Assembly (NCBI GenBank): GCA_930367205.1
Contig: OV884014.1
Coordinates: 117,063,768 to 117,127,767, forward strand
From: Acanthosoma haemorrhoidale
Taxonomy: Eukaryota; Arthropoda; Insecta; Hemiptera; Acanthosomatidae
Direction of reading: 5' to 3'
DNA: 64,000 nucleotides
How positions within the stretch are numbered: position 1 is the stretch's first letter; every line of letters begins with the position of its first letter. This document shows positions 53,151 through 64,000 of this stretch, piece by piece. The notes under the pieces were generated by a model. The model worked only from the letters and a program-made list of their open reading frames with translations, was not told where the DNA came from and searched no databases. Position numbers and translations under genes: made by a program.

Positions 53151-54545
53151 TAACATAATAGGGCAGGAATTATTGTACCAGCTATGAAATACGCATTTTT
53201 GTAAAATTCTACTTTTTGACGATATTTTTCTTGTTTTGGTATGAGGAAATCATAATTGTTCAGGAGCTAACGTACCAGCTATAAAATACTCTTATATGTA
53301 AAAATTTAACTTTTTGATGACATTTTCCTTGTTTTGGTATCAGGAGAACATAATAAGGCAGGAGCTAACGTACTAGCTGAGAAATACGCATTTTTGTAAA
53401 AATTTGAGTTTTCGACGATATTTTCCTTGTTTTGGTATCAGGAGAACATAATGGGGCAGGAGCTAACGTACTAGCTATGAAATACTCATTTTTTAAAAAT
53501 TCGACTTTTTGACGATATTTTCCTTGTTTTCGTATCAGGAGAACATAATAGGGCAGGAGCTGACGTACTAGCTATGAAATACGCATTTTTTTAAAATTCG
53601 ACTTTTTGACGATATTTTCCTGGTTTTCGTATCAGGAGAACATAATAGGGCAGGAGCTAACGTACCAGCTATGAAATACCCATTTTTTAAAAATTCGACT
53701 TTTTGACGATATTTTCCTGGTTTTCGTATCAGGAGAACATAATAGGGCAGGAGCTAACGTACCAGCTATGAAATACGCAATTTTTGTAAAAATTTGAGTT
53801 TTCGACGATATTTTCCTTGTTTTGGTATCAGGAGAACATAATGGGGCAGGAGCTAACGTACTAGCTATGAAATACGCATTTTCGAAAAATTCGACTTTTT
53901 GACGATATTTTCCTTGATTTCGTATCAGGAGAACATAAAAGAGCAGGAGCTAACGTTCCAGCTATGAAATACCCATTTTTTAAAAATTCGACTTTTTGAC
54001 GATATTTTCCTTGTTTTCGAATCACGAGAACATAATCGGGCAGGAGCTAACGTACCAGCTATGAGATACCCATTTTTTTAAAATTTGACTTTTTGACGAT
54101 ATTTTCCTGGTTTTCATATCAGGAGAACATAATGGGGCAGGAGCTAACGTACTAGCTATAAAATAGGCATTTTTGAAAAATTCAACTTTTTGACGATATT
54201 TTTCTCGTTTTCGTATCAGGAGAACATAATAGGGCAGGAGCTAACGTACCAGCTATGAAATACGCATTTTTGTATAAATTTGACTTTTGGACGATATTTT
54301 CTTTGTTTTGGTATCAGGTGAACATAATGGGACAGGAGCTAACGTACTAGCTCTAAATACGCATTTTTGTAAAAATTCGACTTTTTGACGTCATTTTTCT
54401 TGTTTTGGTATCAGGAGAACATAATGGGGCAGGTGCTAACGTACAAGCTATGAAATACGCATTTTTGTAAAAATTCAACTTTTTTAAAATGTTTTCTTTG
54501 TTTTGGTATCAGGAGAACATAAAGGGGCAAGAGCTAACGTACAAG
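53151..54545 (+). repeat. Satellite block A11 (class II)
   Basis: 1395 bp, the fullest class II A block, with the complete edge monomers. A3 is the same block less three monomers. Confidence 0.93.
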
Positions 54546-56502
54546 ATCATACGATCGTATGATTAAAGTTACAGGTGAATATAACATCAAATGATGTCGA
54601 TTATGATAGTGTGCCGCATCATTAGCACACATTGTATCACATGATACGATTGTATGATTGAAGTTACGAGTGAATATAACATCAAATAATGTCGATTATG
54701 ATAGTGTACCGCATCATTGGCACTCATTATATCACGTGATACGATCGTATGATTGAAGTCACGAGTGAATATAACAATAAATGATGTCAATTATGATAGT
54801 GTTCCGTATCATAAGCACTCATTGTATCACGTGATACGATCGTATGATGAAAGTTACAAGTAAATATACTATTAATTAATGTCGATTATGACAGTGTACC
54901 GTACCATTGGCACTCATAGTATCACGTGATACGATCGTATGATTAAAGTCACGAGTGAATATAACATCAAATGATGTCGATTATGATAGTGTGCCGCATC
55001 ATTAGCACACATTGTATCACCGCATCATTGGCAATCATTATATCACGTGATACCATCATATGATTGAAGTCACGAGTGAATATAACATCAAATGATGTTT
55101 GATATGATTGTATAATGTATCATTAGCACTCATTGTTTCACGTGATACGATCGTATGATTAAAGTTACAGGTGAATATAATATCAATTGATGTCGTATAT
55201 GATAGCGCACCATATCATTAGCACTTATTGTATCATGTGATGTGATCGTATGATTAAAGTTACAAGTGAATATAACATCAAATAATGTCGATTATTATAG
55301 TAACGCACATCATTGGCACTCATTATATCACGTGATACGATCGTATGATTAAGGTTAAGAGTGAATAAACTATTAAATGATGTCGAATATGATAGTGTAC
55401 CGCATCATTGGCACTCATTGTTTCACGTGATACGATCGTATGATTAAAGTTACAGGTGAATATTACATCAAATGATGTCGATTATGATAGTGTACCGCAT
55501 CATTGGCACTCATTATATCACGTGATACGATCGTATGATGAAAGTTACGAGTGAATATAACATCAAATGATGTCGAATAGGATTGTATAATGTATCATTA
55601 GCACTTATTGTATCATGTGATGCGATCGTATGATTAAAGTTACAAGTGAATATAACATCAAATGATGTCGATTATAATAGTGTACCGCATCATTGGCACT
55701 CATTATATCACGTGATACTATCGTATGATTGAAGTCACGAGTGAATATAACATCAAATAATGCTAAATATGATTGTATAGTGTAGCATTGACACTCATTG
55801 TATCACGAGATACGATCGTATGATTAAAGTCACGAGTGAATATAACATCAAATGATGTTGAATATGATTGTATAATGTATCATTAGCACTCATAGTTTCA
55901 CGTGATTCGATCGTATGATTAAAGTTACGAGTGAATATACTATAAAATGATGTCGATTATGATAGTGTACCACATCATTGGCACTCATTATATCACGTGA
56001 TACGATCGTATAATGAAAGTTACGAGTGAATATAACATCAAATGATGTCGATTATAATAGTGTACCGCATCATTGGCACTCATTATATCACGTGATACTA
56101 TCGTATGATTGAAGTCACGAGTGAATATAACATCAAATAATGCTAAATATGATTGTAAAGTGTGGCATTGACACTCATTGTATCACGAGATACGATCGTA
56201 TGATGGAAGTCACGAGTGAATATAACATCAAATAATGCTAAATATGATTGTATAGTGTAGCATTGACACTCATTGTATCACGAGATACGATCGTATGATT
56301 AAAGTCACGAGTGAATATAACATCAAATGATGTTGAATATGATTGTATAATGTATCATTAGCACTCATTGTTTCACGTGATACGATCGTATGATTAAAGT
56401 TACGAGTGAATATACTATTAAATGATGTCGATTATGATAGTGTACCGCATCATAGGCACTATTTGTATCACGTGATACGATCGTATGATCAAAGCTACGA
56501 GT
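54546..56502 (+). repeat. Satellite block B11, recombinant start
   Basis: 1957 bp. The only B block whose start reads gatcgtatgattaaag instead of gatcgtatgatcaaag. It enters directly in the middle of a B4-like sequence and runs colinear with B4 to its end (offset 31,664). Confidence 0.93.
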
Positions 56503-57509
56503 TAACATAATAGGGCAGGAATTATTGTACCAGCTATGAAATACGCATTTTTGTAAAATTCTACTTTTTGACGATATTTTTCTTGTTTTGGTATGAGGAA
56601 ATCATAATTGTTCAGGAGCTAACGTACCAGCTATAAAATACTCTTATATGTAAAAATTTAACTTTTTGATGACATTTTCCTTGTTTTGGTATCAGGAGAA
56701 CATAATAAGGCAGGAGCTAACGTACTAGCTGAGAAATACGCATTTTTGTAAAAATTTGAGTTTTCGACGATATTTTCCTTGTTTTGGTATCAGGAGAACA
56801 TAATGGGGCAGGAGCTAACGTACTAGCTATGAAATACCCATTTTTTAAAAATTCGACTTTTTGACGATATTTTCCTTGTTTTCGTATCAGGAGAACATAA
56901 TAGGGCAGGAGCTGACGTACTAGCTATGAAATACGCATTTTTTTAAAATTCGACTTTTTGACGATATTTTCCTGGTTTTCGTATCAGGAGAACATAATAG
57001 GGCAGGAGCTAACGTACCAGCTATGAAATACCCATTTTTTAAAAATTCGACTTTTTGACGATATTTTCCTGGTTTTCGTATCAGGAGAACATAATAGGGC
57101 AGGAGCTAACGTACCAGCTATGAAATACGCAATTTTTGTAAAAATTTGAGTTTTCGACGATATTTTCCTTGTTTTGGTATCAGGAGAACATAATGGGGCA
57201 GGAGCTAACGTACCAGCTATGAAATACGCATTTTTGTATAAATTTGACTTTTGGACGATATTTTCTTTGTTTTGGTATCAGGTGAACATAATGGGACAGG
57301 AGCTAACGTACTAGCTCTAAATACGCATTTTTGTAAAAATTCGACTTTTTGACGTCATTTTTCTTGTTTTGGTATCAGGAGAACATAATGGGGCAGGTGC
57401 TAACGTACAAGCTATGAAATACGCATTTTTGTAAAAATTCAACTTTTTTAAAATGTTTTCTTTGTTTTGGTATCAGGAGAACATAAAGGGGCAAGAGCTA
57501 ACGTACAAG
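56503..57509 (+). repeat. Satellite block A12 (class II, shortest A block)
   Basis: 1007 bp. Follows A5 colinearly (offset 31,664) for about 700 bp, then lacks about 293 bp (three monomers), including the hairpin monomer. Confidence 0.93.
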
Positions 57510-60500
57510 ATCATACGATCGTATGATCAAAGTTACGAGTGAATATGACATCAAATGATGTCAAATATGATAGTGTGCCGTATCATTTGCACTTATTGTA
57601 TCACGTGATACAATCGTATGATTGAAGTTACAGTGAATATACTATTAAATAATGTCGATTATGACAGTGTACTGTATCATTGGCACTCATTGTATCACGA
57701 GATACGATCGTATGATTGAAGTCATGAATGAATATAACATCAAATGATGTCGATTATGATAGTGTGCCGCATCATTAGCACACATTGTATCACCGCATCA
57801 TTGGCAATCATTATATCACGTGATACCATCATATGATTGAAGTCACGAGTGAATATAACATCAAATGATGTTGGATATGATTGTATAATGTATCATTAGC
57901 ACTCATTGTTTCACGTGATACGATCGTATGATTAAAGTTACAGGTGAATATAATATCAATTGATGTCGTATATGATAGCGCACCATATCATTAGCACTTA
58001 TTGTATCATGTGATGTGATCGTATGATTAAAGTTACAAGTGAATATAACATCAAATAATGTCGATTATAATAGTATAGCACATCATTGGCACTCATTATA
58101 TCACGTGATACGATCGTATGATTAAGGTTAAGAGTGAATAAACTATTAAATGATGTCGAATATGATAGTGTACCGCATCATTGGCACTCATTGTTTCACG
58201 TGATACGATCGTATGATTAAAGTTACAGGTGAATATTACATCAAATGATGTCGATTATGATAGTGTACCGCATCATTGGCACTCATTATATCACGTTATA
58301 CGATCGTATGATGAAAGTTACGAGTGAATATAACATCAAATGATGTCGAATAGGATTGTATAATGTATCATTAGCACTCATTGTTTCACGTGATACGATC
58401 GTATGATTAAAGTTACGATTGGAGATACTAATAAATGATGTTGAATATAATAGTGCACCATATCATTAGCACTTATTGTATCATGTGATGCGATCGTATG
58501 ATTAAAGTTACAAGTGAATATAACATCAAATGATGTCGATTATTATAGTATAGCACATCATTGGCACTCATTATATCACGTGATACGATCGTATGATTAA
58601 GTTTAAGAGTGAATAAACTATTAAATGATGTCGAATATGATAGTGTACCGCATCATTGGCACTCATTGTTTCACGTGATACGATCGTATGATTAAAGTTA
58701 CAGGTGAATATTACATCAAATGATGTCGATTATGATAGTGTACCGCATCATTGGCACTCATTATATCACGTTATACGATCGTATGATGAAAGTTACGAGT
58801 GAATATAACATCAAATGATGTCGAATAGGATTGTATAATGTATCATTAGCACTCATTGTTTCACGTGATACGATCGTATGATTAAAGTTACGATTGGAGA
58901 TACTAATAAATGATGTTGAATATAATAGTGCACCATATCATTAGCACTTATTGTATCATGTGATGCGATCGTATGATTAAAGTTACAAGTGAATATAACA
59001 TCAAATGATGTCGATTATTATAGTATAGCACATCATTGGCACTCATTATATCACGTGATACGATCGTATGATTAAGGTTAAGAGTGAATAAACTATTAAA
59101 TGATGTCGAATATGATAGTGTACCGCATCATTGGCACTCATTGTTTCACGTGATACGATCGTATGATTAAAGTTACAGGTGAATATTACATCAAATGATG
59201 TCGATTATGATAGTGTACCGCATCATTGGCACTCATTATATCACGTTATACGATCGTATGATGAAAGTTACGAGTGAATATAACATCAAATGATGTCGAA
59301 TAGGATTGTATAATGTATCATTAGCACTCATTGTTTCACGTGATACGATCGTATGATTAAAGTTACGATTGGAGATACTAATAAATGATGTTGAATATAA
59401 TAGTGCACCATATCATTAGCACTTATTGTATCATGTGATGCGATCGTATGATTAAAGTTACAAGTGAATATAACATCAAATGATGTCGATTATAATAGTG
59501 TACCGCATCATTGGCACTCATTATATCACGTGATACTATCGTATGATTGAAGTCACGAGTGAATATAACATCAAATAATGCTAAATATGATTGTATAGTG
59601 TAGCATTGACACTCATTGTATCACGAGATACGATCGTATGATTAAAGTCACGAGTGAATATAACATCAAATGATGTTGAATATGATTGTATAATGTATCA
59701 TTAGCACTCATAGTTTCACGTGATACGATCGTATGATTAAAGTTACGAGTGAATATACTATAAAATGATGTCGATTATGATAGTGTACCACATCATTGGC
59801 ACTCATTATATCACGTGATACGATCGTATAATGAAAGTTACGAGTGAATATAACATCAAATGATGTCGATTATAATAGTGTACCGCATCATTGGCACTCA
59901 TTATATCACGTGATACTATCGTATGATTGAAGTCACGAGTGAATATAACATCAAATAATGCTAAATATGATTGTAAAGTGTAGCATTGACACTCATTGTA
60001 TCACGAGATACGATCGTATGATTGAAGTCACGAGTGAATATAACATCAAATAATGCTAAATATGATTGTATAGTGTAGCATTGACACTCATTGTATCACG
60101 AGATACGATCGTATGATTAAAGTCACGAGTGAATATAACATCAAATGATGTTGAATATGATTGTATAATGTATCATTAGCACTCATTGTTTCACGTGATA
60201 CGATCGTATGATTAAAGTTACGAGTGAATATACTATAAAATGATGTCGATTATGATAGTGTACCACATCATTGGCACTCATTATATCACGTGATACGATC
60301 GTATAATGAAAGTTACGAGTGAATATAACATCAAATGATGTCGATTATAATAGTGTACCGCATCATTGGCACTCATTATATCACGTGATACTATCGTATG
60401 ATTGAAGTCACGAGTGAATATAACATCAAATAATGCTAAATATGATTGTAAAGTGTAGCATTGACACTCATTGTATCACGAGATACGATCGTATGATTGA

Positions 60501-60890
60501 AGTCACGAGTGAATATAACATCAAATAATGCTAAATATGATTGTATAGTGTAGCATTGACACTCATTGTATCACGAGATACGATCGTATGATTAAAGTCA
60601 CGAGTGAATATAACATCAAATGATGTTGAATATGATTGTATAATGTATCATTAGCACTCATTGTTTCACGTGATACGATCGTATGATTAAAGATACGAGT
60701 GAATATAACATCAAATGATGTCGATTATGATAGTGTACCTTATCATTGGCACTCATTATATCACGTGATACGATCGTATAATGAAAGTTACGAGTGAATA
60801 TACTATTAAATAAGGTCGATTATGATAGTGTACCGCATCATTGGCACTAATCGTATCACGTAATACGATCGTATGATCAAAGCTACGAGT
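57510..60890 (+). repeat. Satellite block B12
   Basis: 3381 bp. Matches B5 plus one extra 475-bp step, which lies in the aatgctaaat part: tactataaaatgatg monomers recur at about 59756 and 60231. Three ttaag-type 475-bp units (58122, 58597, 59072). Class II entry, class I exit. Confidence 0.93.
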
Positions 60891-62870
60891 TAACATAATA
60901 GGGCAGGAATTATTGTACCAGCTATGAAATACGCATTTTTGTAAAATTATACTTTTTGACGATATTTTCTTGTTTTGGTATGAGGAAATCATAATTGTTC
61001 AGGAGCTAACGTACCAGCTATAAAATACTTATATATGTAAAAATTTAACTTTTTGATGACATTTTCCCGATTTTGGTATCAGGAGAACATAATAGGGCAG
61101 GAGCTAACGTACTAGCTAAGAAATACGCATTTTGGTAAAAATTTGAGTTTTCGACGATATTTTCCTTGTTTTGGTATCAGGAGAACATAATGGGGCACGA
61201 GCTAACGTTCCAGCTATGAAAAACCCATTTTTTAAAAATTCGACTTTTTGACGATATTTTCCTTGTTTTCGTATCAGGAGAACATAATGGGGAAGGAGCT
61301 GACGTACTAGCTATGAAATACGCATTTTTTAAAAATTCGACTTTTTGACGATATGTTCCTGGTTTTCGTATCAGGAGAACATAATAGGGCAGGAGCTAAC
61401 GTACCAGCTATGAAATACCCATTTTTTAAAAATTCGACTTTTTGACGATATTTTCCTGGTTTTCGTATCAGGAGAACATAATAGGGCAGGAGCTAACGTA
61501 CCAGCTATGAAATACGCAATTTTTTTAAAAATTTGAGTTTTCGACGATATTTTCCTTGTTTTGGTATCAGGAGAACATAATGGGGCAGGAGCTAACGTAC
61601 TAGCTATGAAATACGCATTTTCGAAAAATTCGACTTTTTGACGATATTTTCCTTGATTTCGTATCAGGAGAACATAATGGGGCAGGAGCTGACGTACTAG
61701 CTATGAAATACGCATTTTTTAAAAATTCGACTCTTTGACGATATTTTCCTAGTTTTCGTATCAGGAGAACATAATAGGGCAGGAGCTAACGTACTAGCTA
61801 TGAAATACGCAATTTTTGTAAATATTTGAGTTTTCGACGATATTTTCCTTGTTTTGGTATCAGGAGAACATAATGGGGCAGGAGCTAACGTACTAGCTAT
61901 GAAATACGCATTTTCGAAAAATTCGACTTTTTGACGATATTTTCCTTGATTTCGTATCAGGAGAACATAAAAGAGCAGGAGCTAACGTTCCAGCTATGAA
62001 ATACCCATTTTTTAAAAATTCGACTTTTTGACGATATTTTCCTTGTTTTCGTATCAGGAGAACATAATGGGGCAGGAGCTGACGTACTAGCTATGAAATA
62101 CGCATTTTTTAAAAATTCGACTTTTTGACGATATTTTCCTGGTTTTCGTATCAGGAGAACATAATAGGGCAGGAGCTAACGTACCAGCTATGAAATACCC
62201 ATTTTTTAAAAATTCGACTTTTTGACGATATTTTCCTGGTTTTCGTATCAGGAGAACATAATAGGGCAGGAGCTAACGTACCAGCTATGAAATACGCAAT
62301 TTTTGTAAAAATTTGAGTTTTCGACGATATTTTCCTTGTTTTGGTATCAGGAGAACATAATGGGGCAGGAGCTAACGTACCAGCTATGAGATACCTATTT
62401 TTTTAAAATTTGACTTTTTGACGATATTTTCCTGGTTTTCGTATCAGGAGAACATAATGGGGCAGGAGCTAACGTACTAGCTATGAAATAGGCATTTTTG
62501 AAAAATTCAACTTTTTGACGATATTTTTCTCGTTTTCGTATCAGGAGAACATAATAGGGCAGGAGCTAACGTACCAGCTATGAAATACGCATTTTTGTAT
62601 AAATTTGACTTTTGGACGATATTTTCTTTGTTTTGGTATCAGGAGAACATAATGGGACAGGAGGTAACGTACTAGCTCTAAATACGCATTTTTGTAAAAA
62701 TTCGACTTTTTGACGTCATTTTTCTTGTTTTGGTATCAGGAGAACATAATGGGGCAGGTGCTAACGTACAAGCTATGAAATACGCATTTTTGTAAAAATT
62801 CAACTTTTTTAAAATGTTTTCTTTGTTTTGGTATCAGGAGAACATAAAGGGGCAAGAGCTAACGTACAAG
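60891..62870 (+). repeat. Satellite block A13 (class I)
   Basis: 1980 bp. Shares caggaggtaacg with A8. A few private changes (ggggaaggagc near 61290, cgactctttg near 61730). Confidence 0.93.
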
Positions 62871-64000
62871 ATCATACGATCGTATGATCAAAGTTACGAG
62901 TGAATATGACATCAAATGATGTCAAATATGATAGTGTGCCGTATCATTTGCACTTATTGTATCACGTGATACAATCGTATGATTGAAGTTACAGTGAATA
63001 TACTATTAAATAAAGTCGATTATGACAGTGTACTGTATCATTGGCACTCATTGTATCACGAGATACGATCGTATGATTGAAGTCATGAATGAATATAACA
63101 TCAAATGATGTCGATTATGATAGTGTGCCGCATCATTAGCACACATTGTATCACCGCATCATTGGCAATCATTATATCACGTGATACCATCATATGATTG
63201 AAGTCACGAGTGAATATAACATCAAATGATGTTTGATATGATTGTATAATGTACCATTAGCACTCATTGTTTCACGTGATACGATCGTATGATTAAAGTT
63301 ACAGGTGAATATAATATCAATTGATGTCGTATATGATAGCGCACCATATCATTAGCACTTATTGTATCATGTGATGTGATCGTATGATTAAAGTTACAAG
63401 TGAATATAACATGAAATAATGTCGATTACGATAGTATAGCACATCATTGGCACTCATTATATCACGTGATACGATCGTATGATTAAGGTTAAGAGTGAAT
63501 AAACTATTAAATGATGTCGAATATGATAGTGTACCGCATCATTGGCACTCATTGTTTCACGTGATACGATCGTATAATTAAAGTTACAGGTGAATATTAC
63601 ATCAAATGATGTCGATTATGATAGTGTACCGCATCATTGGCACTCATTATATCACGTGATACGATCGTATGATGAAAGTTACGAGTGAATATAACATCAA
63701 ATGATGTCGAATAGGATTGTATAATGTATCATTAGCACTCATTGTTTCACGTGATACGATCGTATGATTAAAGTTACGATTGGAGATACTAATAAATGAT
63801 GTTGAATATAATAGTGCACCATATCATTAGCACTTATTGTATCATGTGATGCGATCGTATGATTAAAGTTACAAGTGAATATAACATCAAATGATGTCGA
63901 TTATAATAGTGTACCGCATCATTGGCACTCATTATATCACGTGATACTATCGTATGATTGAAGTCACGAGTGAATATAACATCAAATAATGCTAAATATG
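62871..64000 (+). repeat. Satellite block B13, cut by the window edge
   Basis: 1130 bp visible. The entry is mixed: the first marker is of class II type (caaatgatgtc) and the second of class I type (aaataaagtcg). One irregular insert near 63140. Confidence 0.92.

Larger units (their letters stand above)
6062..64000 (+). repeat. Composite two-family satellite array (A, about 97 bp; B, 95 bp), 13 + 13 alternating blocks
   Basis: The whole region is tandem monomers in a single orientation. Family A is recognised by gagaacataatggggcagg, agctaacgtac and attcgactttttgacg. Successive gacgat starts at 6063, 6160 and 6257 give a 97-bp period. Family B is recognised by cgatcgtatgatt, gtgaatataacatcaaatga and actcattatatcacgtga. 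Starts at 7486 and 7581 give 95 bp. A and B share no obvious sequence beyond short words. Blocks alternate A, B, A, B across the region and the array continues beyond position 64000. No gene, tRNA or rRNA is seen in it. Confidence 0.97.

Noticed and set aside
6062..64000. Functional centromere
   Set aside because: A large homogeneous satellite is compatible with one, but nothing in the sequence alone shows centromere identity. It would need centromeric histone mapping.

Overview
The window is eukaryotic, most likely insect or other arthropod, repeat-rich heterochromatin. The evidence is an errantivirus-type (Ty3/gypsy with env) LTR retrotransposon at the left edge, an AT-rich base composition, and about 58 kb of tandem satellite with no host gene. 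The species cannot be named from the sequence.

Positions 1-6061 hold the retrotransposon on the minus strand. Reading right to left it has a 5' LTR (about 5832-6061, with TATA-like box and AATAAA), an 18-nt primer binding site complementary to the 3' end of tRNA-Lys (5815-5832), a leader, gag (ATG at 5593, stop at 4433), and pol. Pol is entered by a likely -1 frameshift on T TTT TTA at 4487-4481 and encodes protease, RT, RNase H and integrase. Env then runs off the left edge with its frame still open. The copy looks young but damaged: pol has one single-base-type frameshift inside RNase H (about 2725-2731), and the third catalytic residue of integrase, normally Glu, reads Asn (codon 1374-1372).

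Positions 6062-64000 are a two-family composite satellite. Family A has a monomer of about 97 bp and family B of 95 bp. They alternate as 13 A blocks (1.0-2.0 kb; about 21 kb in all) and 13 B blocks (1.1-5.4 kb; about 37 kb in all), all in one orientation, giving composite units of about 3.4-6.5 kb. Block boundaries are precise and recur: A-to-B always falls at a palindrome centred on CGATCG, and B-to-A always reads acgagt/taacataat. B block lengths are quantised in steps of 95 bp, apart from a recurrent 26-bp irregular insert. Inside B blocks there are secondary higher-order repeats of 475 bp (five monomers) and, in B3, of 1451/1546 bp. Two linked composite classes (I and II) can be told apart by shared variants. 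Large colinear duplications link distant parts of the array (offsets of about 14.2, 31.7 and 39.6 kb).

The exciting object here is this hierarchical satellite: its conserved palindromic junctions, its quantised block lengths, and a hairpin in one monomer that looks like a template-switch scar. I see no convincing host protein-coding gene, tRNA, rRNA or CRISPR array.
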